Below are positions 26,451 through 35,748 of a stretch of 64,000 nt of DNA, piece after piece; the first letter of the stretch is position 1, and every line of letters starts with the position of its first letter. The translations under genes and the position numbers were made by a program. Under the pieces are notes generated by a model. The model worked only from the letters and a program-made list of their open reading frames with translations, had not been told where the DNA came from and searched no databases. This DNA comes from Kiloniella litopenaei (GTDB taxonomy: Bacteria > Pseudomonadota > Alphaproteobacteria > Kiloniellales > Kiloniellaceae), in NCBI RefSeq assembly GCF_000982415.1, contig NZ_LANI01000003.1, positions 310,001-374,000 on the forward strand, read 5' to 3'.

Positions 26451-26580
26451 AACACCCTCACAATGTAATCAAATACTGGCTTTTCCGTTGTGAGAATCGA
26501 TATCAACTAATGATGACAGTTTTACTGAGTTTTAATGACCCTATTTCGATAAATATTCTTTCTAACCATATACTTAAGAA

Positions 26581-27663
26581 TTATTTTCTATTCAGGATGT
26601 CGGTCATTCTCGCTAATGGAAGCTCATGCACAACACGCCCTTTATATCCTTGTGTCGTTACAGCCATACAAAGCGAGTTTACAATGGCTTCTTCGGTTGC
26701 TTCGACAACCCCATGGAAAAGCGGGTTGATATCTTTTTCCGGGATAATCTTTAAGCCTTCGTGCAACCCTTCTTTACGTAATTTCAAAGTATTCCCCGTA
26801 GAGAACGCGATCGCATAGTCGCCACTACCATTATGGCCAAAACCACCTGTACGACCCAACCCCAACGTTGCCCGGCGAGCCAGACGGTCACACTGTTTCG
26901 AAGAAATAGGTGCATCCGTAGCAATAACAATAATGATTGATCCGTCCTCAACATGCGGGACTCTTTTTCGATCCGGCACAGGAACCTCTGTTGCCGGGAT
27001 CTGTAATCCAACAGGAACACCATTAACGCGAAAGTCTTTCCGGTCACCATAATTGGCCTGTACCAACACCCCCACGGTATAGGGTTTCCCCAGAACGCTG
27101 ACCTGTCGAGAAGACGTTCCAATCCCGGCCTTGAAATCGTGGCAAACCATCCCTGTTCCACCACCGACACAGCCTTCGTCTACATGGCCCGGCCTTGTAT
27201 TCTCCATCGCTTGGGCAACGTGCTCTGTGGTCAATGCAAACGCATTGGGATCACTCAACCAACCATCCCAGGTTTCGGCAACAATCGGATGCGTCCCGCT
27301 ATGTGTATCCTTGTCATCACACAGCTTATTGATACCCCGATGAACAGCTCCGACGCCATAGTAAGACGTTAAAAGAATTGGTGACGACAGTTGCCCCGCC
27401 TCTTCCAGCCAACCACGCCCCGTCATTTCGCCGTAACCGTTGAAAACACTGGACCCGGCAAAAACACCGTGGCTCCAGACTTTGTCTTTCCCCAACGGCA
27501 GAATGGCTGTGACGCCCGTCCGAAGGACGGACGGGGTATCTTCGTGCACTGTTGCATGGCCAACTTCAACACCGGGCACATCTGTGATTGCGTTATAGGT
27601 GCCAATCGGCAATGAACCGATATTTATCCCCAGTTCCCGAAGCCGTACTCTTTTCGATGTCAT
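26581..27663 (-). CDS. P1-family peptidase (DmpA/BapA-like aminopeptidase)
   Basis: This is an N-terminal-nucleophile hydrolase of the DmpA family, which releases N-terminal D- or L-residues or beta-amino acids. The start RELGINIGSLPIGTYNAITDVPGVEVGH is diagnostic of the family. The self-cleavage site is visible as GHNGSGDYAIAFSTGN, where cleavage before the Ser frees the catalytic nucleophile. Earlier segments GLQIPATEVP and DGSIIIVIATDAP form the conserved core. No signal peptide is present, so it is probably cytoplasmic. The 360-residue length is normal for the unprocessed precursor. Confidence 0.92.
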   Translation of the reverse strand: MTSKRVRLRELGINIGSLPIGTYNAITDVPGVEVGHATVHEDTPSVLRTGVTAILPLGKDKVWSHGVFAGSSVFNGYGEMTGRGWLEEAGQLSSPILLTSYYGVGAVHRGINKLCDDKDTHSGTHPIVAETWDGWLSDPNAFALTTEHVAQAMENTRPGHVDEGCVGGGTGMVCHDFKAGIGTSSRQVSVLGKPYTVGVLVQANYGDRKDFRVNGVPVGLQIPATEVPVPDRKRVPHVEDGSIIIVIATDAPISSKQCDRLARRATLGLGRTGGFGHNGSGDYAIAFSTGNTLKLRKEGLHEGLKIIPEKDINPLFHGVVEATEEAIVNSLCMAVTTQGYKGRVVHELPLARMTDILNRK

Positions 27664-27877
27664 CGTAAAGTCTTTCTTTCTATCCTAATCGAGACCATTA
27701 AAGCAGTTTGTTCAATTGTTAACCCAATCAAATCGCCTTGTATTCCCCCGTAGATCAACAGCTAAATCAATCGATACAGCGCCAATTTCAAAAAGCAGAG
27801 AATAGCTCAACATAATGTGATATGCACTTTATCCTCTTGCCACTTATCTTGTATGACAATGATCAAAGGAGAGAACA

Positions 27878-28366
27878 ATGTCATACTCGCACTCTGTAAA
27901 CAGACGCCAATTTATCAAGCTTGTGACCACCGGCACAGCAGGTGCCTTGGCAATAGCTGTACCAACAACATCCTTTGCAGCTCAAGACCCTGTTTACACC
28001 AGCTTTCTCTCTTCACTTGCGATAAATGGCTATGACCCGGTAGCCTACTTTAAAGCTGGAAAACCAGTGGAAGGGACGAAAGATCATCAGACTGAGTGGA
28101 TGGGCGCAACCTGGTATTTTTCGAGCAAGGAAAATATGGAAGCTTTTATTGCATCCCCTGAAACCTATGCACCACAGTATGGTGGTTATTGCGCATGGGC
28201 TGTCGCGCAAGGAGATACTGCTTCGACTGATCCTTTCGCCTGGAAAATTGTCGATAACAAACTCTATCTAAACTATAGCAAAGATATTCAAACCAGATGG
28301 GAAAAGGATATACCCGGCAACATCCATAAAGGCGATAATAACTGGCCCAAGGTCCTTAACGACTAA
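27878..28366 (+). CDS. Tat-exported YHS-domain protein
   Basis: This is a small exported protein with a twin-arginine signal (NRRQFIKL at residues 8-15) followed by a hydrophobic stretch and a cleavage region near TSFAAQ. The mature part is a YHS domain: INGYDPVAYF, then TWYFSSKENMEAFIASPETYAPQYGGYCAW, the metal-associated pattern of the family. Tat export suggests that it folds, perhaps with a bound metal, before secretion. CAAAGGAGAG gives a strong ribosome binding site. There is no clear partner gene. YHS domains are known or suspected metal-binding modules, often copper-related; no metal can be assigned here. Confidence 0.9.
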   Translation: MSYSHSVNRRQFIKLVTTGTAGALAIAVPTTSFAAQDPVYTSFLSSLAINGYDPVAYFKAGKPVEGTKDHQTEWMGATWYFSSKENMEAFIASPETYAPQYGGYCAWAVAQGDTASTDPFAWKIVDNKLYLNYSKDIQTRWEKDIPGNIHKGDNNWPKVLND

Positions 28367-28439
28367 ACAATATTTCAAGTCTGGTTACAAAAAAACACGC
28401 CACTTTTATCGAATGGAATAATACTGGACTTTGCACTTT

Positions 28440-29885
28440 TTAGTCATCGGCCAAATCACTGACGTGATAATCAAAGGCAAGTCTATAGGCGCTGTAATAC
28501 TTGGTAATGTTGGCTACATAGTCCACGGTTTCACGTCCGATGACCTTGCGGGCTATTTGTTCAACATTCGAAAACCATTTATTGGGGTTTAATCCTTCTT
28601 TTGCCGCCTGTTCCCGCATACGCCGGACTTTATTGGGTCCGGCATTATATGCGGCAAGCATAAAGTCCAGTCGATCATCATCGGCTATTTCCGGGTCATT
28701 AAAATAGGTATCGCGTAAATGGGCCAGATATTTTGTCCCCGCATGTATATTTCCGTCGATATCATCTACATTGTTTATACTAATGGGTTTTCCCGCTGCT
28801 GTTGTGGGCAAAACCTGCATGATACCAACCGCACCCGCATCACTTTTAACTGACTGATCAAGCCTTGATTCCTGGTATCCAAGTGCCGCAAGAGCCAGCC
28901 AGTCAATTCCGTATTCCTGTCCATATTTCTCAAAAAGTTTTCGTTTTGTTTTAAGCTTCTTGGCTTCTCTACGACGGAGCGGATTTTCTATCCACTTTGT
29001 TTGCTCAAAGTATTTCTTGAAATAGATATTACCCAGCAAACTTCCCTTTTTCACTGACTTCATTGACTTGTTTATAGCCGTCATTAACTGGGGACTATTT
29101 TGTCGGATGGCCCAGGCAAGCCTGCCATTATCATGAATTGTTATTTGGTCATAGACCCGCAGATTAGGAAGTATTTGCGCCCAATTTTCTGCGACGTGCA
29201 AATCGGCAACGGTAAAGTCGACGATCCCAGAGTTTACCATCTGCAATATATCTTCGTCAGTTAGCTTTAAATTCGCCGGAATTATCTTGATTGGCTCAAG
29301 CCCACGCCGATCAAAGTCTTCATTCACAACGGCAAGATGCTCGGCAAAGCTGCTCTCTGGATTAACAAAAATTGACTTCCCTGCCAAATCTTCAAGTCGC
29401 TGAATTTTAGGTAAATCCGACCGCCCAACAATCGATTCCGCGACATCGCGCAAATAGGGTTTCGTAAAATCTATTTTCTCTTTGCGCTCTTCAGTAATGG
29501 TTAAGCCACCGACAGCAATATCGCCATAACCTGCTTCGAGCAAAGGTAACAAGTCACCAAATGCAACAGGTTTATAAATAAATACAATTGGCCATTTGTC
29601 TTTGGGAATTTGCCTTTTCAAAGACTGGCGGAACTCTTCCATCAGATCATATTCAAACCCCCGTGGTTTACCATCAACGATAAAAAAGTTTGTCGGGCTG
29701 TAATTAACCAGAACCCGAATGGTTCGCTTCTCGACAAGGCTATCCAGATCCCCAACGTATCCTTCGCCAGATTCAATCAAAAGGCTTGGGGCTGCTGATG
29801 CCCCCTCTTGAACAAACAGAGAGAATATGCAGAAAAAACCAAGCAAATTGAGCAAACGCTTTGATAGAAAATATCTTTTAAACAA
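28440..29885 (-). CDS. mltF: Membrane-bound lytic murein transglycosylase F-like
   Basis: This is a two-domain periplasmic enzyme. After a signal segment (LLNLLGFFCIFSLFVQEG) comes a solute-binding-protein-like domain (about 50-300, including GDIAVGGLTITEERKEKIDFTKPY). The C-terminal lytic transglycosylase SLT domain runs from about 325, with catalytic Glu in ALGYQESRLDQ and the supporting segments GAVGIMQVLPTTA and AAYNAGPNKVRRM. It cleaves peptidoglycan, leaving 1,6-anhydro ends, and the regulatory domain may bind muropeptides. No lipobox is obvious, so anchoring is uncertain. The length of 481 residues is normal for MltF. Confidence 0.9.
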   Translation of the reverse strand: MFKRYFLSKRLLNLLGFFCIFSLFVQEGASAAPSLLIESGEGYVGDLDSLVEKRTIRVLVNYSPTNFFIVDGKPRGFEYDLMEEFRQSLKRQIPKDKWPIVFIYKPVAFGDLLPLLEAGYGDIAVGGLTITEERKEKIDFTKPYLRDVAESIVGRSDLPKIQRLEDLAGKSIFVNPESSFAEHLAVVNEDFDRRGLEPIKIIPANLKLTDEDILQMVNSGIVDFTVADLHVAENWAQILPNLRVYDQITIHDNGRLAWAIRQNSPQLMTAINKSMKSVKKGSLLGNIYFKKYFEQTKWIENPLRRREAKKLKTKRKLFEKYGQEYGIDWLALAALGYQESRLDQSVKSDAGAVGIMQVLPTTAAGKPISINNVDDIDGNIHAGTKYLAHLRDTYFNDPEIADDDRLDFMLAAYNAGPNKVRRMREQAAKEGLNPNKWFSNVEQIARKVIGRETVDYVANITKYYSAYRLAFDYHVSDLADD

Positions 29886-30263
29886 AACCAGCCCCTTTTT
29901 TAATTTGGACTACTCTAACAAATTTTCACACGATGAGCAGCACTCGCATTACACGAAAAACAACTGGAAAATAATAAGTACCAATATGATTCCCCCTTAA
30001 GTAGTTATTTATTAAGGAATTCCCTGATATCCTACCTTTGAAAAAGAAAGTCCGTGAACAAATATAAAGTCGCATTTTACAGACACCTTTTCACATGAAA
30101 ATAAATGTGAAATCTCACCTTCTTTTTCATTAAAAATTAACATGTGCGGTACCAAAACCTCAGTGCGTTAAACCAGTTATAACGAACGATAAAGATCGCT
30201 CGTTTGTGTGCTCGCCGTACGACTGGATCAGCCCCTATATTTGCCACCCTTGCCGAGGTCCAC
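29886..30263. other. Gene-free stretch before the broken PAS gene
   Basis: This stretch of about 380 bp has no credible gene. It contains a clean dyad, TTTCACAT and ATGTGAAA around an 8-bp spacer (30089-30112), that could be an operator or hairpin, and a second imperfect dyad, AACGAACGA...TCGCTCGTT, near 30178-30201. It presumably carries promoters for mltF (leftward) and for the PAS-chemoreceptor pair (rightward). Confidence 0.5.
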
Positions 30264-30797
30264 ATGAAGGATTTACCCGTAACCGATAAAGAACGCTTTT
30301 TTAACGATGACGATATCATTGTCAGCTAAACAGACCTAAAAGGTCGAATTACCTATGCAAATCAAACATTCTTAGACATTGCCGATTACAAAGAAAAAGA
30401 AGTCCTGGGCCAACCGCACAGTCTGATTCGCCACCCGGATATGCCCCGTTCCATTTTCAAACTTTTATGGGATACCCTTCAAAACGGTCAGGAAATTTTC
30501 GCCTACGTAAAAAATCGAACCAAAATGGGGGATTATTATTGGGTAATTGCCCATGTCACCCCCAGCAGAAACCCACAAGGAAAGGTGACCGGCTATCATT
30601 CCAACCGCCGGGTTCCGGATCGGGCCGTATTGGATGAAACAATCATCCCCCTTTATCAGGAACTATTGACCATTGAACGGCAATCAGATCGAAAAACCGG
30701 ACTGGAAAAATCATACGAAAAACTGGCGGCGGTTCTGCATGAACAGGCACAAGCCTATGACGAGTTTATAGCAAATATAATGCGAAAAGCGGGGTAA
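30264..30797 (+). pseudogene. PAS-domain protein (Aer-like), interrupted by an in-frame TAA
   Basis: Translation from the ATG at 30264 (CGAGG 5-6 nt upstream) gives MKDLPVTDKERFFNDDDIIV and Ser, then a TAA at 30327-30329. In the same frame the reading resumes as TDLKGRITYANQTFLDIADY, the core of a redox-type PAS domain, and continues through IRHPDMPRSIFKLLWDTL and DYYWVIAHVTP to a natural stop at 30797. Relatives read a lysine at the stop position (IIVSKTDLKG), so one A-to-T change in AAA explains it. The intact product would have been about 177 residues. It lies 4 bp before a soluble chemoreceptor gene, its usual partner. Readthrough or a sequencing error are alternatives. Confidence 0.8.
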
Positions 30798-30801
30798 CAA
30801 A

Positions 30802-31953
30802 ATGTTCGCAAGATGCTCTGACAAAGAATTACAAAAGATACTCGATGTATGTACCGCAGTTTCTAACGGCGATTTTGAGGCCCGGATCATCGACATTCAA
30901 TCCAAAGGCAAAGTCGCCGCGGTTATGCACGCCATTAATCTAATGATTGATCGCACCGACGCTTTCATGCGTGAAGCGACGGCATCGTTGGAATACACCA
31001 GTCAGAATAAATATTATAGACGTATTGCCGAAAAGGGCATGCTTGGATCCTTTGGCGTTGCCAGCCGAACAATCAACGAAGCAATGGATTCTATGGAAAA
31101 CAAAGTTAACGGTTTTTCAAATATTATTGATGAATTTCAAACCTCTATGGGGTCAATTGTTTCAACCGTCTCTTCGGCCTCCACCGAGCTTAACGCCACA
31201 TCAGAAACGATGACCAATACAGCGAGCCAAACCAGTGAACAGGCCACCGTTGTTGCGGCCGCAGCGGAAGAGGCATCGGTAAATGTTCAAACCGTGGCTT
31301 CAGCCGCCGAAGAACTTTCAGGCTCGATTAATGAGATCAATAGACAGGTGCAACATTCCTCTGGCGTATCGATAGAGGCTGTCAAAGAAGCACAAAAGAC
31401 TGCTGACATGATTTTGACGCTCTCAGACTCTTCGCAAAAAATTGGTGAAGTAATGCATCTGATTAAGGATATTGCTGAACAAACCAACTTGCTCGCACTC
31501 AACGCGACCATCGAAGCAGCACGTGCAGGTGAAGCCGGCAAAGGTTTCGCCGTGGTGGCATCAGAGGTCAAAAACCTCGCCAACCAGTCTGCAAAAGCCA
31601 CAGAGGAAATTGCTCAACAAATTTCGGGGGTACAAGAAGCCACAACCAATGCTGTGTCAGCGGTAGATAGAATTAAATCTGTTATCGAGCAAATTAACGA
31701 GAGTTTTGAAACCATTTCTGCCTCTATCGATGAACAAGGCTCTGCAACACGAGAAATCGCTCATAACGTCGACGAAGCCTCTGCAGGTACAGCAGAGGTT
31801 ACAACCAATATTCAGAAGGTCACACAAGGGTCTGTTGAAACCGGGAATGCGTCAAAAGATGTCCTCACAGCCTCGACAGAGCTTTCCAAACAGGGCGAAA
31901 TTCTGAATGTCGAAGTCAATCGCTTCCTTGAATCAGTCAGGGCTGTTATTTAG
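30802..31953 (+). CDS. Soluble methyl-accepting chemotaxis protein
   Basis: This is a 383-residue chemoreceptor with no transmembrane segment. The N-terminal roughly 120 residues ([16 protein letters not shown]...[15 protein letters not shown]) match the helical sensor region of Aer-like soluble receptors that work with a separate PAS protein. The signalling domain has a canonical tip, [31 protein letters not shown]. It lies 4 bp after the PAS gene, which is broken in this sequence, so the receptor may have lost its redox or energy input while still being translated. Localisation to cytoplasmic clusters is expected. Confidence 0.9.
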   Translation: MFARCSDKELQKILDVCTAVSNGDFEARIIDIQSKGKVAAVMHAINLMIDRTDAFMREATASLEYTSQNKYYRRIAEKGMLGSFGVASRTINEAMDSMENKVNGFSNIIDEFQTSMGSIVSTVSSASTELNATSETMTNTASQTSEQATVVAAAAEEASVNVQTVASAAEELSGSINEINRQVQHSSGVSIEAVKEAQKTADMILTLSDSSQKIGEVMHLIKDIAEQTNLLALNATIEAARAGEAGKGFAVVASEVKNLANQSAKATEEIAQQISGVQEATTNAVSAVDRIKSVIEQINESFETISASIDEQGSATREIAHNVDEASAGTAEVTTNIQKVTQGSVETGNASKDVLTASTELSKQGEILNVEVNRFLESVRAVI

Positions 31954-32007
31954 CGTCACCCAAAGGCAAAGCCCACAACCGTTAAAGTAACGACTTTTAT
32001 ATTTTAA

Positions 32008-32066
32008 CCCCCGTACAGTTCGGCTATTCTGCTGACTTGAAAAGAATAGGAACAGTACGGGGTTTT
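32008..32066 (+). terminator. Nested hairpin followed by T-run (terminator or structured RNA)
   Basis: The outer stem CCCCGTAC (32009-32016) pairs with GTACGGGG (32055-32062) and is followed by TTTT. An inner stem CTATTCT pairs with AGAATAG inside it. It lies between the chemoreceptor gene and yajQ, on the plus strand. It fits a Rho-independent terminator, though the two-tier stem with a long internal segment is more elaborate than usual and could be a small RNA's 3' end. Confidence 0.6.
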
Positions 32067-32133
32067 CGTCCTGCCGTTATTAAATTCAACTATTCAAGAA
32101 CAACAGACATCAGTACATAAGGAATAATTCACG

Positions 32134-32619
32134 ATGCCATCATTTGATATCGTCTCTAAAACCGATATGCCGGAAGTCAACAACGCGCTTGATGGTGTGC
32201 GTCGGGAAGTTACCCAACGCTATGATTTCAAAGGCTCCAACTGTGAAATCACAATTGAGGGCGAAATCATTACCATTCTGGCCGATGACAATCTGAAGCT
32301 GACCCAAATGCAGGAACTCCTCAAAGGCCACGTTACCCGTCGCGGTATCGACGCGGCGGCACTGGATTTTGGCAAGGAAGAAGCCGCATCCGGCAATATG
32401 GTTCGCCAACACGTTACCCTAAAACAGGGGATTGACCGCGAACTGGCAAAGAAGATCACCACTGCCGTCAAACAATCCAAGCTTAAAGTTCAGGCCGCCG
32501 TTCAAGGCGATGAAGTCCGCATCACAGGCAAAAAGCGCGACGATCTTCAAGGCGCCATTGCCATGATCAAGGAACTTAATATCGAACAGCCCCTTCAGTT
32601 TGAAAACTTCAGGGATTAA
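32134..32619 (+). CDS. yajQ: YajQ-family nucleotide-binding protein
   Basis: This is a 161-residue protein with the full YajQ pattern: MPSFDIVSKTDMPEVNNALDG at the start, RYDFKGSNCEI, and the end segment DLQGAIAMIKELNIEQPLQFENFRD. Members bind cyclic di-GMP or nucleotides and act as effectors with a transcriptional partner in some plant and animal pathogens; the general role is poorly defined. AAGGAA lies upstream of the ATG. It is monocistronic, between a structured hairpin before it and a clear terminator after it. Confidence 0.96.
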   Translation: MPSFDIVSKTDMPEVNNALDGVRREVTQRYDFKGSNCEITIEGEIITILADDNLKLTQMQELLKGHVTRRGIDAAALDFGKEEAASGNMVRQHVTLKQGIDRELAKKITTAVKQSKLKVQAAVQGDEVRITGKKRDDLQGAIAMIKELNIEQPLQFENFRD

Positions 32620-32643
32620 CGCTGAAATTATCGATGCACGACC

Positions 32644-32671
32644 AAAGCCCGGCATTTTCTGTCGGGCTTTT
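32644..32671 (+). terminator. Rho-independent terminator after yajQ
   Basis: AAAGCCCG and CGGGCTTT pair around a short loop (GCATTTTCTGT) and are followed by further T. It lies 24 bp after the yajQ stop. Confidence 0.85.
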
Positions 32672-32755
32672 AAACCCACGTCTAGACAATAACCTCTATC
32701 AGTGTATTTGTATCCCTTACCAGAAGAGGATTTTCCGTCATAAGACTCTCTCTAT

Positions 32756-33526
32756 TTAGAGAGCACCAATGATATCAACACGCGTATAACCGTGTTTCGA
32801 CTGATCAATTTCTGTCTCGACTTGGTAAACACGAGCAAGATTATCCCGAACTAAAACCTCTTGGGGTGTACCGCTTGCAATAACCCTTCCCTGTTCCAGC
32901 AAAACCAAAAGATCACAATATCGAGCTGCTAAATCCAGATCGTGCAATGCCGCGATGGATACACTGCCTTCTTCCTGAACTTTGCGTTTTACAAGGTCCA
33001 GTACAATCATTCGCCAATGCAAATCCAGCGCCGATGTCGGCTCATCAAGCAATAGAAGCTCTGGCTCTCGGATAAAAGCCAAAGCCAATCCAATTAACTG
33101 ACGTTTACCCCCAGATAATGTGTGCAAAGCATCCAGTTGAAAGTCACTTAATCCCAAAGCATCAAAAATACCTTCAATTTTACGAGACAGCTCTTTATTA
33201 CTATAGGGCAAAGCAAGAGCACGCGCCGTACTCCACATCAACTCTGTTGGCGTCAAAGCGGTCGGCGCAGGCGCGGTCTGAGGCATCGTGGCGACTTTCT
33301 CAGACCATTTTTTTCTTCCTACCACATGCAAACAATCACCATCAAAAATAACATCGCCTTTTGATTTATTCTCCCCGGAAAGACATTTCATAAGGGTTGA
33401 CTTGCCAGAGGCATTAGGCCCCAGCAAACCAACAATCATTCCACCCTTTACATCCGGAAAGCTGATGTCATGCAAAATTTGTTTTTTGCCGTAAAAAGCA
33501 GATAGATTTTTGACCGTTAATCTCAT
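32756..33526 (-). CDS. Iron-siderophore/heme ABC transporter ATPase (FecE-like)
   Basis: This is a 256-residue ABC ATPase of the FecE/BtuD type. It has Walker A (GPNASGKST), Q-loop (ATMPQTAPAPT), signature LSGGKRQL, Walker B (LLLLDEPTSALD) and H-loop (ALHDLDLAAR). It overlaps the permease stop by 4 bp (ATGA). It is the last gene of the TonB receptor, binding protein, permease, ATPase series. The presence of FecIR and a Fur box upstream assigns it to ferric-chelate or heme import. Confidence 0.92.
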   Translation of the reverse strand: MRLTVKNLSAFYGKKQILHDISFPDVKGGMIVGLLGPNASGKSTLMKCLSGENKSKGDVIFDGDCLHVVGRKKWSEKVATMPQTAPAPTALTPTELMWSTARALALPYSNKELSRKIEGIFDALGLSDFQLDALHTLSGGKRQLIGLALAFIREPELLLLDEPTSALDLHWRMIVLDLVKRKVQEEGSVSIAALHDLDLAARYCDLLVLLEQGRVIASGTPQEVLVRDNLARVYQVETEIDQSKHGYTRVDIIGAL

Positions 33527-34572
33527 GATAGCCTTCCCCGTCTTTGAACCAGCAAAGACAAAAACAGGGGAACGCCAACAATTGCCGTTAAAATCCCCAC
33601 GGGTATAATAACCCCCGGAATAAGTGTTTTGGATAATCCGGAAGCAATCGACAATATCAACGCACTACATAAAACAGCGCCCGGCACCAGCATCCGATGA
33701 TCTTCACCAAGCAACAGACGCGCTATATGAGGGCCAACCAAGCCGACAAAACCGATTGTACCAACAAAACACACAGCAAAGGCCGCCAGGATTGAAGCCC
33801 GAATAATCACCCATGTCCTTAATCTTGAGACATTAATGCCTGTGCTTCTGGCGTGCGCTTCGCCGCCGCGTAATAGCGTTAATAACCAGACATGCTTCAT
33901 GCTAAAGGGAAAGATGACAAGGAAACAACACGCCACAATAGCCACTTCCAGCCACCCGGCTTTGGTGAGATTCCCAATCATCCAGAACACAACCTGTTGC
34001 AGCGCATCAGCATCAGCAATCAGATGAAACCCCGATGCAATCGCATTACATAAAAATACCAAGGCAATACCGAACAAAATAACAGTTTCACGGGACCCGC
34101 CAGAAAGTCGAACAACAATCAAAATCAAACAAGCCGATCCCAAGGCGCCAAAAAGAGCCAACACAGGCAAAATAAATGCTGGCGGTACAAAGGGGATTGC
34201 CGGCAGCAAGACAATTGCAGCACTTGCGCCAAGGACAGCGGCTGATGACACCCCAAGTGTGAAGGGGCTTGCCAGGGGATTATCCAACACAGTTTGTGTC
34301 TCGATCCCCGATAGCCCCAGTGCAGCCCCAACGACAATCGCAATCAATGCATCGGGTAACCGCACGTCCCACAAAATGATTTTGTATCGCAACTCAAGGT
34401 TTTGAGGATTTATCAAACCATCAATAATCTGTCCGGCGCTCAAACCAGACGGCCCGGCGAGAATATCCAGCCAAAGGCTGAGAACAAGTGCTGCCGACAG
34501 TCCAGACAAAATGAGAATACGCCGTCGGGTTAGGCGTGAAAATTCGACATCAAGAGTACTAGTTTGCATCAT
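33523..34572 (-). CDS. FecCD-family ABC transporter permease
   Basis: This is an inner-membrane permease for iron-siderophore, heme or cobalamin import, with about ten hydrophobic helices. GLSGIETQTVLDNPLASPFTLGVSSAA is the conserved FecCD region, and the coupling segment RLLLGEDHRMLVPGAVL near the end contacts the ATPase. The longest frame opens at 34635 and would overlap the binding-protein gene by 77 bp; the ATG pair at 34572 and 34569 gives a short overlap and is preferred, although no strong ribosome binding site is present. A single permease gene suggests a homodimer. It is part of the FecIR-associated uptake operon. Confidence 0.88.
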   Translation of the reverse strand: MMQTSTLDVEFSRLTRRRILILSGLSAALVLSLWLDILAGPSGLSAGQIIDGLINPQNLELRYKIILWDVRLPDALIAIVVGAALGLSGIETQTVLDNPLASPFTLGVSSAAVLGASAAIVLLPAIPFVPPAFILPVLALFGALGSACLILIVVRLSGGSRETVILFGIALVFLCNAIASGFHLIADADALQQVVFWMIGNLTKAGWLEVAIVACCFLVIFPFSMKHVWLLTLLRGGEAHARSTGINVSRLRTWVIIRASILAAFAVCFVGTIGFVGLVGPHIARLLLGEDHRMLVPGAVLCSALILSIASGLSKTLIPGVIIPVGILTAIVGVPLFLSLLVQRRGRLS

Positions 34573-35695
34573 GTCGATAGGTCGCAAAATATTCACCATC
34601 AACGCCGAACGGCATAAACTTATCGTAGAGATCAATCAGGCTTTGTTGTGGATCAAGATCTTGAAAGCGATCAGGATGTATCCACTTTGCAAAAGCTTCC
34701 AGAACGACAATATTGAACGGAGAGTTATAGAAGTTATGCCAAAAGCTGTGCGCACGGCTGTTACGGACAGCATCCATTGCCTGAAATTCATTCGCGGCCA
34801 AGTAGCCAGATAAACTTTGCACAGCCATCTCCGCCGTCATTCCCGCCCCCATGGCAACGGGCAAAGCACCTGATTTAAACTCCCCTAAGGTTCCAGAGGC
34901 AGTCCCAATCCAGACGTCAGGATTTTCATTTAGCAAAAACTCGCTTGTATGCAGAGCGGTGGGGCCGGGCGCGACAGCATCCGCAATATTTTTGCCACCA
35001 GCAACTTCGACGAAGGGGCCAAGCATTCCATCAGCCATGCCCCAACAGCACTCTCGTCTTCCTGCATGCACCTGCAAAAATACACTCGGTTTCTTATCGA
35101 CACTTGAAAGTCGATCACGGATTAAATCAAAACGTTTCTGGTAAAAGTCGATGTATTCTTGGGCTCGTGCTTCAACACCAAAAATTTTCCCCATCAACTC
35201 AATCGACGGAACGGTATTGTTTAATGGGTCGAGGCGAAAATCGATAAATACAACTTTAATACCGGCAGCTTCCAGTTGTTTCAGAAGTTCCGCACTTTTT
35301 GTATTGGGTCCGTGATCACTTAGGCCCAGCATAATAACTTCTGGCTGAAGATCGATAATCTTTTCGGCCGAGACACTCTCTGCCCCATTCAAGCCAAAAA
35401 CAGGGATGTCCATGGCTTCAGGAAACTTATCAAACAGTTGTTTTTCCAGCTCTGGATGGGTCCAACGAAGCGGTGACATCATACCAACGAGCCCTTTTGC
35501 AGGCCCATCAGGACGCAACATGGAAAGAGCAGTAAGGTAGCGCCCTTCACTCATTCCAAACGACTTTACAGGAGCATTGATTTCGATTTTTCGCCCTGCC
35601 AAATCGACAATTTCCAATGCACTCGCGGCACGAACATTGATGAAACTAAGTGCCAAGATTGTTCCAATGAGTACTTTTAACACTTTGGCCCCCAT
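34559..35695 (-). CDS. Iron-chelate ABC transporter substrate-binding protein
   Basis: This is a periplasmic binding protein of the FecB/BtuF class, 378 residues. The signal peptide runs to about residue 26 (LIGTILALSFINVRAASA) and is followed by EIVDLAGRKIEI, the conserved opening strand of this class. AEKIIDLQPEVIMLGLS is the usual first-lobe segment and NPDVWIGTASG the second-lobe one. It lies 53 bp after the TonB receptor stop and ends just inside the permease start. The ligand is probably a ferric siderophore or heme; sequence alone does not decide. Confidence 0.88.
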   Translation of the reverse strand: MGAKVLKVLIGTILALSFINVRAASALEIVDLAGRKIEINAPVKSFGMSEGRYLTALSMLRPDGPAKGLVGMMSPLRWTHPELEKQLFDKFPEAMDIPVFGLNGAESVSAEKIIDLQPEVIMLGLSDHGPNTKSAELLKQLEAAGIKVVFIDFRLDPLNNTVPSIELMGKIFGVEARAQEYIDFYQKRFDLIRDRLSSVDKKPSVFLQVHAGRRECCWGMADGMLGPFVEVAGGKNIADAVAPGPTALHTSEFLLNENPDVWIGTASGTLGEFKSGALPVAMGAGMTAEMAVQSLSGYLAANEFQAMDAVRNSRAHSFWHNFYNSPFNIVVLEAFAKWIHPDRFQDLDPQQSLIDLYDKFMPFGVDGEYFATYRHDAN

Positions 35696-35748
35696 ATGGT
35701 TTTAGCCCGAAATCCTGAGACTTCGGGCTACCTGGTTAAAAAATTAGA

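Noticed and set aside
29886..30263. Possible terminator at the AACGAACGA/TCGCTCGTT dyad
   Set aside because: The arms pair imperfectly and no T-run follows in either direction.
30137..30319. 60-codon minus-strand frame across the start of the PAS gene
   Set aside because: It is antisense to the clear PAS reading frame and has no supporting features.
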